The notes beneath the pieces were generated by a model that was given only the letters and a program-made list of their open reading frames with translations, searched no databases and was not told the origin of the DNA. Positions 57,108-64,000 of a DNA stretch of 64,000 bases are shown here, piece by piece. Numbering within the stretch: position 1 is the stretch's first letter; each line of letters begins with the position of its first letter. A program made the position numbers and the translations under genes. Origin of the DNA: a virus; IMG/VR virus record IMGVR_UViG_3300032308_001297, positions 1 to 64,000 of that record; one strand, given 5' to 3'.

Positions 57108-57598
57108 TTCATCCCACCTTTTTCTTGTTTATTTTTTATTTCATTAATTTGAGCTTCCGTAAGAATTTTTAATGCTTCTTTCGCACGGATTGCGTTGTAT
57201 TTATAATGTCTAGAAATTAGGTCGATGAGTTGCTCTTGTTTCTCTCTTACTTTCTTTTCTTCTTTAGATTCTGGTTTGGTATAACGTTTTGCTTTGCGAA
57301 TACTATTAAACAAATAATCATAATGCATTTGATCCGTTACACCATAATGCCTATTCATTGCGTTGGCGTAGTGGATCGTGTCCTTATAATTCGAAAGTAT
57401 GTTATTGGTTCTCCATTGACTATAATCACCGTCAATCTCGATCCTTTTCCCACTCGTAATTGAATTTTCATAGCGCCAATCGTACCTCGATTTTGTTTTT
57501 TGTTCCCCTGACCACTTGCCCCAGTTACCGAAACCCCCTACTGCTTCTTTTTCAAAATCTCTTTTCTCTCCTAATACGTTGACGAAATCCTTAGTCAT
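57104..57598 (-). CDS. 62: Clamp loader small subunit, T4 gp62-like
   Basis: This 164-residue protein lies between genes 44 and regA exactly as in T4 and is coupled to both by overlaps (TAATG and ATGA). DYLFNSIRKAKRYTKP and a helical C-terminus fit gp62, which is poorly conserved. It joins four gp44 subunits to open and load the gp45 clamp. Assignment rests mainly on gene order and size. Confidence 0.85.
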   Translation of the reverse strand: MTKDFVNVLGEKRDFEKEAVGGFGNWGKWSGEQKTKSRYDWRYENSITSGKRIEIDGDYSQWRTNNILSNYKDTIHYANAMNRHYGVTDQMHYDYLFNSIRKAKRYTKPESKEEKKVREKQEQLIDLISRHYKYNAIRAKEALKILTEAQINEIKNKQEKGGMK

Positions 57599-58536
57599 TA
57601 GTTAAACTCACAATTAATCATTACATCAACTAGGAACGCCACGAAATTAATTTCTGGATTGGCAGAAAAAGCATTCTGATATTGATACTTAGCAAGATTA
57701 AGGACTAATACTGGAGCCGTATTCTTTGTGCAAATCTCTGACGAAATTTCATAGAACTGATTATACAAAGCATTAACATCTGTATCGATATTGTTCTTCG
57801 CCCACTTACGGATCTCTGTATAATTCTGCTCTTTCAGAAGCCCAACCAATTCTTTGATTGAAGTTTCCTGTAGGTTTATAAGAATGCCAGTGTCGATCTT
57901 ACCTGTTGCAGAATAGCGCTGAAGCTCGTTAAGAACTCGGCGCCAATCTGGGAAATGCTTGTTGATTACTTCCGCAACAACTTTCTGGTCATATTCAATC
58001 TTTTCCTGCTCTAGAATAAAAGTAACACGCTTAAAGAATTGAGTTGCAAGTTTGGCGATCGCCTTCTTGCTGATCTTAAAATCAATTACTGAGCACCTTG
58101 AATGAAGCGGTTCAATGATGCGGTTTTTGAAATTACAGGTAAGAATGAAGCCGCAATTCCTCGAGAATTCCTCCATAAAATTTCGAAGTGCGGGTTGAGT
58201 AGAATTGGCATTAAGATAATCCGCTTCGTCAAGGATGACATATTTCCTCCCCCCTGAAAGAGATACGCTGCTTGCAAAGTTAAGGATTTCGTTTCTGAGA
58301 GTGTCGATGTTTCCATTCATAGATCCATTAATGACGATATAATCGCAACCAAGCTGTTCAAGCATGGCTCTGGCTACGGTCGTCTTGCCGACACCAGCTG
58401 TTCCGGATAAAATAAGATTAGGGATATTCTTTTGATCAACAAACTGTTGGAATGTTGCTTTTAAATCGCAAGGAAGAATAGTCTCTTCAATAGTTTTTGG
58501 TCTGTAGCGTTCGACCCACAAAAATTCTTCGTTCAT
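57598..58536 (-). CDS. 44: Clamp loader ATPase, T4 gp44-like
   Basis: This 312-residue AAA+ protein has the N-terminal WVERYRPKTIEE, Walker A GTAGVGKT (residues 45-52), Walker B VILDEADYLN, sensor 1 LTCNFKNRI and the SRC arginine-finger motif (HSRCSVIDF). It loads the sliding clamp at primer ends. Length matches T4 gp44 (319). A stable hairpin separates it from gene 45. Confidence 0.95.
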   Translation of the reverse strand: MNEEFLWVERYRPKTIEETILPCDLKATFQQFVDQKNIPNLILSGTAGVGKTTVARAMLEQLGCDYIVINGSMNGNIDTLRNEILNFASSVSLSGGRKYVILDEADYLNANSTQPALRNFMEEFSRNCGFILTCNFKNRIIEPLHSRCSVIDFKISKKAIAKLATQFFKRVTFILEQEKIEYDQKVVAEVINKHFPDWRRVLNELQRYSATGKIDTGILINLQETSIKELVGLLKEQNYTEIRKWAKNNIDTDVNALYNQFYEISSEICTKNTAPVLVLNLAKYQYQNAFSANPEINFVAFLVDVMINCEFN

Positions 58537-58550
58537 AATTTACCTCATAT

Positions 58551-58576
58551 CAAAAATAGGGGAGCCGAAGCTCCCC
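58551..58576 (-). terminator. UUCG-capped hairpin between genes 45 and 44
   Basis: On the minus strand GGGGAGC, a TTCG tetraloop and GCTCCCC are followed by TATTTTTG. It could act as a partial terminator or an mRNA 3' stabiliser that keeps clamp synthesis above loader synthesis. Confidence 0.65.
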
Positions 58577-58583
58577 ATTCAAA

Positions 58584-59237
58584 TTAGAAAGTTGAGTGCT
58601 GCTCAACTGCAATAAAGTATTCTATATCCTTTCCAATGAACTTGGAAATACCTCTAGAAGAAATTGTTACCTCGTAATCTCCTGGAAGCATCTTGAAGTT
58701 CTCAAACTTAAACACTGCATTGAATGACTTGTTTGTTTCTCCAATCGGAATAGAATATTCACTACCTGGATTCTTAGAATTAATTGCCTTTAGATGAACC
58801 TTACTACCATCACCAGCAACAACAATCTCTGGCAAACTCCAAACACCAGCTGCTTTCTCGACCTTAATAAGGTCTTCATTCTTTAGTGTGAACGTAACGT
58901 CAACTGATGGGATATTAATATCCTTATCTGGAGCCTTTGTGATTGTGCTTTCGTCTGATAGAAGGAACTTACCCTGCTCTGACGAAGAGTCCTTCATATA
59001 AATGAAAGTGTCATCGATTTCCAAATCAGGATCATTGTATAGACTTAGACCAGAAAGAAACTGGTTAAGATCATAGATGGCAAACTTCTTAGTAAACTCT
59101 GTCGGAACAGTAGCCTTTGCCATGATAGTCTTATTTGGGGAAATGGTTTTAAGAACATTTCCCTGTTGAACAACAATAGAAGGATTAATCTTAGAGAAAT
59201 TCTTCAAAACATTTACTGTATTAACATCAATCTTCAT
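58584..59237 (-). CDS. 45: Sliding clamp, T4 gp45-like
   Basis: This 217-residue protein has the gp45 layout: MKIDVNTVNVLKNFSKINPS at the N-terminus, FAIYDLNQFLSGLSLY near residue 55, and a C-terminal half of beta strands ending DIEYFIAVEQHSTF. T4 gp45 is 228 residues and forms a trimeric ring that holds the polymerase on DNA and, in T4, also activates late transcription, which fits the late boxes seen here. A GGAG site precedes it. Confidence 0.93.
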   Translation of the reverse strand: MKIDVNTVNVLKNFSKINPSIVVQQGNVLKTISPNKTIMAKATVPTEFTKKFAIYDLNQFLSGLSLYNDPDLEIDDTFIYMKDSSSEQGKFLLSDESTITKAPDKDINIPSVDVTFTLKNEDLIKVEKAAGVWSLPEIVVAGDGSKVHLKAINSKNPGSEYSIPIGETNKSFNAVFKFENFKMLPGDYEVTISSRGISKFIGKDIEYFIAVEQHSTF

Positions 59238-59251
59238 TATATAATCTCCAC

Positions 59252-60118
59252 TTACTTCTTTTTGCCTTTATCTTTAAACTTACCTAGTGCACCTGGGTCG
59301 GCAGTAGCAGACACACCAACTGAAGCAAGATCAGCAAGAGAACCACCAAAGATATAAGTTCCAACATGCTGCATCTTCATCCATGGACAGAACCAAGTAC
59401 GCAGTCCAATGTCTTGAGCTTTCTGACAGAACCAATAATCTTCTGATAGATAACGTTTTGACTTCGGATCAATTTCTGCCTGAAAGAACATCATAATCTC
59501 ACGAGTGCCATCAAAGTGCTCGGTGCGAACATGATCTGGTTTATAGTTATATTGCGGATAAGAATCCACAAACTTTTGCATTGCGTTCTTAGAAACCATC
59601 ATGAAGCCAGTTCCAATCTCAAGAACCTCAACTGGTTCATTAAGAGGAATAGACTGCTGACCGCCCTTTGGATTGAAGACATAATCACCAACGAACTTTT
59701 CAAGAACGTTTGGATCTTCATCAGCAACACCCTTATCAACAGCGTGCTTAACCTTCTCCCAAGAAATACACTTCTTTGGATATGGTCCACCAATGATGTC
59801 ATACTTATCTTCTTCTTGTGCCTGAAGAGCCATAAGAGCAATAACATCTTGTGGATTGAAGCCAATATCAGCATCAATAAACATCATATGTTGTGCTTTC
59901 GAACGCATGAATTCGTCGCAACAATAGTTACGTGCACGTGGAATCAATGATTCGTTGAACAAATAATAAAACTGTAGAGGAATACCATACTGCGTACAAA
60001 GAGCAGATAGATCTGCCGATGACTTGGCAAACATACCTGCACATTGCCCACCATACATTGGTGTTGCAACGAACAATCCTCTTTCTCTAAGTTTCTCAAT
60101 TGGGATCTGAATTTCCAT
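59252..60118 (-). CDS. GT-A fold glycosyltransferase-like protein
   Basis: This 288-residue protein has the donor-metal motif MFIDADIGF (Asp-x-Asp, about residues 81-89) after SLIPRARNYCCDEF, plus EVLEIGTGFMMVSK and YLSEDYWFCQKAQDIG typical of GT-A enzymes (Gly-x-Gly and Glu-Asp). Homologues are, from memory, placed near gene 45 in T4-like cyanophages. The acceptor may be a host surface sugar or modified DNA; unknown. Confidence 0.75.
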   Translation of the reverse strand: MEIQIPIEKLRERGLFVATPMYGGQCAGMFAKSSADLSALCTQYGIPLQFYYLFNESLIPRARNYCCDEFMRSKAQHMMFIDADIGFNPQDVIALMALQAQEEDKYDIIGGPYPKKCISWEKVKHAVDKGVADEDPNVLEKFVGDYVFNPKGGQQSIPLNEPVEVLEIGTGFMMVSKNAMQKFVDSYPQYNYKPDHVRTEHFDGTREIMMFFQAEIDPKSKRYLSEDYWFCQKAQDIGLRTWFCPWMKMQHVGTYIFGGSLADLASVGVSATADPGALGKFKDKGKKK

Positions 60119-60130
60119 TATATACCTTTC

Positions 60131-60340
60131 TTATGCTACAATAAAACTTTTAAATTTACAAGTGTTACAATGAACTGCTCTTTGCGGAGGAATTGAAGCT
60201 GTTACTACTGAGGGATTAGTGTCTTGTAACTCATCTCCGCAATGGGGACAAGCAATACCTGTTCCCAAATTAATAAAATGAGACATATATTCTCTGCGAC
60301 GTCGTTCGTTATAATCTTCAAAAGATTTCAATTCTTTCAT
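60131..60340 (-). CDS. Zinc-ribbon small protein, 69 aa
   Basis: Two Cys pairs, CPHCGDE near residue 32 and CNTC near residue 59, could bind one zinc. The N-terminus is charged and basic. It is coupled to the upstream gene (ATGA). Function unknown; nucleic acid binding is possible. Confidence 0.6.
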   Translation of the reverse strand: MKELKSFEDYNERRRREYMSHFINLGTGIACPHCGDELQDTNPSVVTASIPPQRAVHCNTCKFKSFIVA

Positions 60341-60729
60341 TTCAAATCCTTATAATGATCTGCATACAACATCATTAATACGTAATGAAGAACCTTTAAT
60401 AGATCTGCTTTATTGGCGCCTTTCTTTTTACCATAGCGCCAAAGATATTTGATAGCAGTATTTCGGAAGGTTGGCATAGAATCACCAAGAGCTAACCACA
60501 CATCGAAACATTCTATATTCTGCTCTTCAGTCATATAATGTTGCCCATATGTCTTGTCAATATAGGCATGGAAGTCACGAATAATTTCGTCTTCCTTGTA
60601 TTTATATTTAGGCGGGACGGTTCCAGAAGAATTTATTGTTGCATTAAATCTTTGACCATTTTCAAACATATAATCTGAACCAACAGCTCCAGTTGATCCA
60701 GTTGGTCCTAACGAAAATCTATTTGTCAT
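60337..60729 (-). CDS. DUF3310-like protein with collagen-like N-terminus, 130 aa
   Basis: Residues 48-130 (YIDKTYGQHYMTEEQNIECFD, TFRNTAIKYLWRYGKKKGANKADLLKVLHYV) match DUF3310, a helical family from phages often linked to nucleotide metabolism. The first 20 residues carry Gly-x-y triplets (LGPTGSTGAVGS). It lies directly after the nucleotide kinase gene and may work with it. Confidence 0.75.
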   Translation of the reverse strand: MTNRFSLGPTGSTGAVGSDYMFENGQRFNATINSSGTVPPKYKYKEDEIIRDFHAYIDKTYGQHYMTEEQNIECFDVWLALGDSMPTFRNTAIKYLWRYGKKKGANKADLLKVLHYVLMMLYADHYKDLK

Positions 60730-61265
60730 TTTACCTCCAATTGTTTCATAATATGTTCAATAATCTTCTCTTGATCCATAAAACAATTATTATTAAAACG
60801 TTCAACATTAAACATTAACATCATATTTGAAAGAATATTAGCAATCTTGGTTTCACGACCCTGTAACCAAGTTTCGTTCTGATTACTACCACGCTGTCTG
60901 TAACGATCTTTTCGAATTTCACTCTCAGTCTGCAGATAAATGATCTCTAATTCATAATTCTCTAAACAATGTTCAAGGAAAGATGATGTGAAAAGGCGAT
61001 CGCCTTCATAAAGAACGACTGCATCTTTATTTAAACTTGCTAGGAATTTAATTGCTTCTGGCTGAACAGCCATTGACATACGATCAGTCCCAGAGAACGT
61101 TTCGCCTTCGTCATACTTACCAAGGATATAATTATAATCGTATTGTAGATACGGAACAAGTTTTACTTCATCATAAACTTTGAGCCAATTATATTTCTCA
61201 ATAATCTTCTTCATAAGAGTGGACTTACCGGAACCTGGTTCGCCACCAATCGCAATAACTTTCAT
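60726..61265 (-). CDS. P-loop nucleotide/base kinase, possible HMdU DNA kinase
   Basis: This 179-residue protein has Walker A GGEPGSGKST (residues 7-16), a VVLYEGDRLF Walker B-like strand, and an Arg-rich lid (EIRKDRYRQRGSNQNETW). It overlaps by one base the amino-acid:DNA-transferase-like gene upstream. In phages with hypermodified thymidine a P-loop kinase phosphorylates 5-hydroxymethyluracil in DNA before amino-acid transfer, and the two genes are neighbours. A dNMP kinase is the alternative. Confidence 0.65.
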   Translation of the reverse strand: MKVIAIGGEPGSGKSTLMKKIIEKYNWLKVYDEVKLVPYLQYDYNYILGKYDEGETFSGTDRMSMAVQPEAIKFLASLNKDAVVLYEGDRLFTSSFLEHCLENYELEIIYLQTESEIRKDRYRQRGSNQNETWLQGRETKIANILSNMMLMFNVERFNNNCFMDQEKIIEHIMKQLEVK

Positions 61266-62251
61266 TATGTAAACCTTTCAAGTCCGACCAACTCAGGCTC
61301 AACAAACAAACCTGTGCAATCTAGAATGCCACTTTCACTATATAAAGCCATTTTACTATTGTTTATCTGATTTGTCAACAGTTTATTATTTAGAGTCTCA
61401 TTACGAGCATCCCACATTGGTTGCCAATCAATACCACTCCATCCATCAGATTCGCACTTAGCAATTTCTTCAGCTTGACGATCAAGATAATATCCAAGGT
61501 AACGACCATGCTTTACTCGGAATAGTTTCTTGAAAGAACACAAGCATGTTTCCATATCAAAGTAATCAGTGTCAGGATAATCTTTCTTTACCTCTTGCAG
61601 AATTTCTCTTGCAGATTCATCTAGATAATTTAGTTCTTTTGAAGTTAGTTTGGCATCATACCAATCAGGTCTACCAACAGCCATACAAAGACCATTACGA
61701 TGGGAACGAGAACCAGAATAATCTTCTAGCATTAAACTACCAGGTTCTAATGGAAGTTCGCAACATTGTTTCAATGTCTGCATATAGAACCAAGTAGAAT
61801 ACCTGCCGAACTTATGGAACTTGGTCTTAACCTCATCCCATAATCTATTAAAGTTTTCATCAGGATTTTGAAGAAGGAATGGTCTGAATGCTTCTATCTG
61901 CGAACGATTGCCAATCCATTCCTTATAAGATATAAATTGTGCAGGAAGATGACCTTTATTCCATTTAGTGTCTATTTGGTAACGGAGTCTTTTGTAATTG
62001 TGGTTGTTCCATTCTTTTAGACGGTCAACGCCAACTAACTCCATATCAGGAAACTCGTTCCATATCACCCATGTTGTAGGAAAGAAATATGTTGTTCCAT
62101 AGATCCAAGCAATCCAGAGTTTCTGCTCTGTATTATGCTCGAATCTATCGAACAAGTAATTGGTCATAAAGATAGCGGGGTCGCAATCTTTAATGGAAAG
62201 CGACCACCGATACCAGTTTATGAAGTCTTGCTTACGCTGCTCTGAATTCAT
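61265..62251 (-). CDS. Putative amino acid:DNA transferase (alpha-glutamyl/putrescinyl-thymine pyrophosphorylase family)
   Basis: The protein has 328 residues from the ATG at 62251; the frame opens 15 bases earlier at a TTG. The segment DPAIFMTNYLFDRFEHNTEQKLWIAWIYGTTYF, split over residues about 25-58, with WVIWNEFPDME and NYKRLRYQTDT-like continuation, resembles helical proteins found in phages with thymidine hypermodification. The C-terminal half has LEDYSGSRSHRNGLC and CLCSFKKLF. It would displace pyrophosphate from modified uracil by an amino acid or amine. The family call is from memory and moderate. Confidence 0.55.
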   Translation of the reverse strand: MNSEQRKQDFINWYRWSLSIKDCDPAIFMTNYLFDRFEHNTEQKLWIAWIYGTTYFFPTTWVIWNEFPDMELVGVDRLKEWNNHNYKRLRYQIDTKWNKGHLPAQFISYKEWIGNRSQIEAFRPFLLQNPDENFNRLWDEVKTKFHKFGRYSTWFYMQTLKQCCELPLEPGSLMLEDYSGSRSHRNGLCMAVGRPDWYDAKLTSKELNYLDESAREILQEVKKDYPDTDYFDMETCLCSFKKLFRVKHGRYLGYYLDRQAEEIAKCESDGWSGIDWQPMWDARNETLNNKLLTNQINNSKMALYSESGILDCTGLFVEPELVGLERFT

Positions 62252-63527
62252 ACGTTTTTGTATCAATAAAAGAAGGAAGATATCGAATTTCGATATCGAT
62301 ATCGGATCTTACATACTTCAGAGCGTTCTTTAACTTGCGTTCATGGTCATGTCTCTTCTCATAATTATCTAAAGAATTATGACTGATTAGCATAATACCT
62401 TTAGTAACTCCCATTTCGCCCAGCTTATTAAGAATAGCACCAACACCATTATTGTAACTGGCGTTCGAACTGATACCAATGATCGCTATATTTTTCTCTG
62501 ATCCAGGATTATACTTTTTGTCAAGTTTCTTTACTTCTGCAGAAACCTCATCGTTTGTCCACTTCTTAAAGTTATGAGTCTTGAGAATTTCTTCTTCCTT
62601 AATATTCTTTTTAATAGCAAGAAGATTACCAGAAATTTCGTTAGGACTCCAATACCTGTTTAGGTTGGCTAAACATACATCAGAAAAATACTTAGAATTA
62701 ATATCACCACCAATACGATCGTAAAGATTCAATATTGCTTTTTTACAATCTTCTTTAGTGTTTCCTTTTTTAATTTTTTCCTGATGATTCATCTCGTAAC
62801 CAAAATCATCATAATTGGCTTGAGAGTCTTCAAACTCAGAACTGTTAATGTAGATTGCTGGAATATTTGTCCATCCTGCTTTAAGAGCAGCATAGCTAGT
62901 ATGATTGCCATCCAAAATTAATTGGCGATCAATTTCAACACAAATAATGATAGGAGAAATACTGTTTCTAGCTCGAGCAGGATCAGAAACCATTCTTTCT
63001 TCAATCGAGTCTACATGTTTCTGATCAAATTGCTCCAAACGAACTTGGTTTCTTGGCAAGATAGATAGTTCTTCGACATTAGCTTCTACAATATCATAAT
63101 AACCACTTTCGATTCGTTGTTTGACCCGCATAACCAAATTGTGGTTTGCGACCCTCAGTGCGCTATTGTCTTCGTTAATAACTTCTTTAGTATTAAGCCA
63201 CTTAGTTGCTGAAGAAATAGCTGATTCTGAAAGATCTTCAACGCTACCCATTCCTTTACCGCCACCCTGATTATTGTTATACCATTTTGGGTTAGAAGCA
63301 GCCTTTACTTTTGAAAGAATATAATGTTCTAGAGCCAAACATTCTTCTCTAGATCCACGCCAAATAACGCTCTTACGTAGTAGCCCATTAGACCATGCAT
63401 GTTTTAATTCAAAGTCTTTAGAGGAAAAGTTATAGTTGTCATCTTCGTTTTCTGTTTGATGAAAACCTACGTATCTTTTACCATTATTAATATTAAACCA
63501 GCCATAGACGATAGCTTCGTATGTCAC
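62232..63527 (-). CDS. GIY-YIG and ParB-like domain fusion protein
   Basis: The protein has 431 residues from a GTG with GGAG upstream. The N-terminal 95 residues have a GIY-YIG-like core (IVYGWFNINNGKRYVGFH) continuing to CLALEHYIL with a possible catalytic Glu. Residues about 155-240 form a ParB/sulfiredoxin-like domain (LDGNHTSYAALKAGWTNIPAIYI). The C-terminal part is helical. ParB-type domains accompany DNA modification and restriction systems in phages, matching the transferase and kinase just downstream. Its end overlaps the transferase start by about 20 bases. Confidence 0.65.
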   Translation of the reverse strand: MTYEAIVYGWFNINNGKRYVGFHQTENEDDNYNFSSKDFELKHAWSNGLLRKSVIWRGSREECLALEHYILSKVKAASNPKWYNNNQGGGKGMGSVEDLSESAISSATKWLNTKEVINEDNSALRVANHNLVMRVKQRIESGYYDIVEANVEELSILPRNQVRLEQFDQKHVDSIEERMVSDPARARNSISPIIICVEIDRQLILDGNHTSYAALKAGWTNIPAIYINSSEFEDSQANYDDFGYEMNHQEKIKKGNTKEDCKKAILNLYDRIGGDINSKYFSDVCLANLNRYWSPNEISGNLLAIKKNIKEEEILKTHNFKKWTNDEVSAEVKKLDKKYNPGSEKNIAIIGISSNASYNNGVGAILNKLGEMGVTKGIMLISHNSLDNYEKRHDHERKLKNALKYVRSDIDIEIRYLPSFIDTKTYEFRAA

Positions 63528-63554
63528 TTGAGTTCTCCATTAACTTAGAGATAT

Positions 63555-63582
63555 AGTATACTACATTTTTAAAAATTTTCAA
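63555..63582 (-). promoter_or_regulatory. sigma70-like promoter of the DNA modification-like operon
   Basis: On the minus strand TTGAAA is followed after 16 bases by TATACT, 28 bases before the GIY-YIG/ParB start. It overlaps the end of the acetyltransferase gene. Confidence 0.5.
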
Positions 63583-64000
63583 CACCTTTATACTCGACGA
63601 AACATTCGATACATCCACCTTTACCTTTACGATTCATTTGTTTCCAAATATACGAATCAATATTATCCATATCATTTTCTAGAATGTCTGGTCTCAATAG
63701 AACAAACATTGCAAGCTGTGCTGTTTTCTGTCTGCAGATCATTTTAAATCCGTATTTCTCATAGAATGGAACAGCGTCTAGTTCTGCGGACACTCTGAAA
63801 TAATCAGCCTTATTATCAAAAGCGTATTGTAATGCGTAGTCACAGAGAAGAGATCCAACTCCTCTGCCACGAAACTTATAGAAGGTATGAAGTAATTGTA
63901 GATTAGCTACTAATGGTTGACGTTTAGAAACAGTAACAACGATAGCACCAGCTAACTCGTCGCCGTCCCAAGCTCCCATCAATAGACTCCAATCATTCAT
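63569..64000 (-). CDS. GNAT acetyltransferase (possibly incomplete at the window edge)
   Basis: These 143 residues show the GNAT fold: GAIVVTVSKRQPLVANLQLLHT strand region, FRGRGVGSLLCDYAL as the acetyl-CoA loop (Arg/Gly-x-x-Gly-x-Gly), and VPFYEKYGFKMI near the end of the domain. A Cys-containing tail (KGGCIECFVEYKG) follows. The first Met is at the very edge, so the true start may lie outside. Such enzymes acetylate amines; no target is suggested. Confidence 0.8.
   Translation of the reverse strand: MNDWSLLMGAWDGDELAGAIVVTVSKRQPLVANLQLLHTFYKFRGRGVGSLLCDYALQYAFDNKADYFRVSAELDAVPFYEKYGFKMICRQKTAQLAMFVLLRPDILENDMDNIDSYIWKQMNRKGKGGCIECFVEYKGVENF

Noticed and set aside
57195-57215. TATAAATA on the minus strand inside gene 62
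   Set aside because: It arises from Tyr-Lys-Tyr codons and points into the middle of a coding region with no late gene start nearby.
60595-60612. TATAAATA-like box inside the DUF3310 gene
   Set aside because: It comes from a Lys-Tyr-Lys-Tyr codon run in coding sequence and does not precede a gene start.
1-64000. Prophage integration signs, insertion sequences or attachment sites
   Set aside because: No integrase, transposase, inverted terminal repeats or tRNA-ended duplications were seen; the only mobile-type genes are the GIY-YIG ones.

Overview
This window is part of the genome of a large AT-rich tailed phage of the T4-like (myovirus) type. The T4 replication core is recognisable: DNA polymerase gp43, UvsX, helicase gp41, primase gp61, RNase H, sliding clamp gp45, clamp loader gp44/gp62 and the repressor RegA, with the last four in the T4 order 45-44-62-regA. 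The likely host is an aerobic methanotroph. The window carries a full-length pmoC (subunit C of particulate methane monooxygenase) with all ligands of both known copper sites, and by memory its sequence resembles alphaproteobacterial (Methylocystis-type) PmoC. pmoC-bearing phages have been reported from freshwater metagenomes; this looks like a member of that group, but no search was run.

Layout. 0-5 kb: a spanin pair, tandem oxygenase-like proteins, pmoC with a small exported peptide, Hsp20, a GIY-YIG gene and an M15 endolysin. 5-14 kb: a carbamoyltransferase, then polymerase, UvsX and gp41 with interleaved oxygenases, two tiny membrane proteins and a bacterioferritin-associated ferredoxin. 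14-27.5 kb: a late virion module behind a T4-type late promoter. It contains enzyme-like proteins whose N-termini resemble T4 capsid-targeting peptides, a fibre-like protein, a Dps ferritin and Pro/Lys-rich proteins. 27.5-37.6 kb: primase, ThyX, B12-dependent ribonucleotide reductase, a second GIY-YIG protein, tRNA-Met, exported peptidoglycan enzymes, a ClpP-like protease, glutaredoxin and AdoMet decarboxylase. 37.6-43.3 kb: a tightly coupled sugar operon (GmhA, GmhB, HddA, nucleotidyltransferase, TalC transaldolase, methyltransferases, glycosyltransferase) that looks like a nearly complete activated-heptose pathway. 43.3-49.3 kb: RNase H, PhoH, then a PlcP-like phospholipase C and an Agt-like lipid glycosyltransferase, then a RecB-like nuclease. 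At 49.26 kb transcription switches to the minus strand, which carries a deaminase, sulfotransferase, flavin halogenase, secreted proteins, more oxygenases, three tRNAs (Gly, Asn, Cys), the replication cluster, and a kinase plus amino-acid:DNA-transferase-like pair that suggests thymidine hypermodification.

How the parts fit. Host-directed functions fall into four themes: energy (pmoC), phosphate (PhoH, PlcP-Agt lipid remodelling, ribonucleotide reductase), envelope chemistry (heptose operon, glycosyltransferases, sulfotransferase, exported hydrolases), and iron/oxygen chemistry (six or seven non-haem Fe(II)-type oxygenases, Bfd, Dps, halogenase). Three promoter types are visible by eye: sigma70-like elements (TTGAYT, 16-17 nt, TATAMT), exact T4 late boxes TATAAATA, and degenerate relatives (AATAAATA, CTAAATA) before late genes. 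The pmoC promoter combines a sigma70-like element with a late box. No stretch over 300 bases lacks a gene. Capsid, portal and terminase genes are not in this window.
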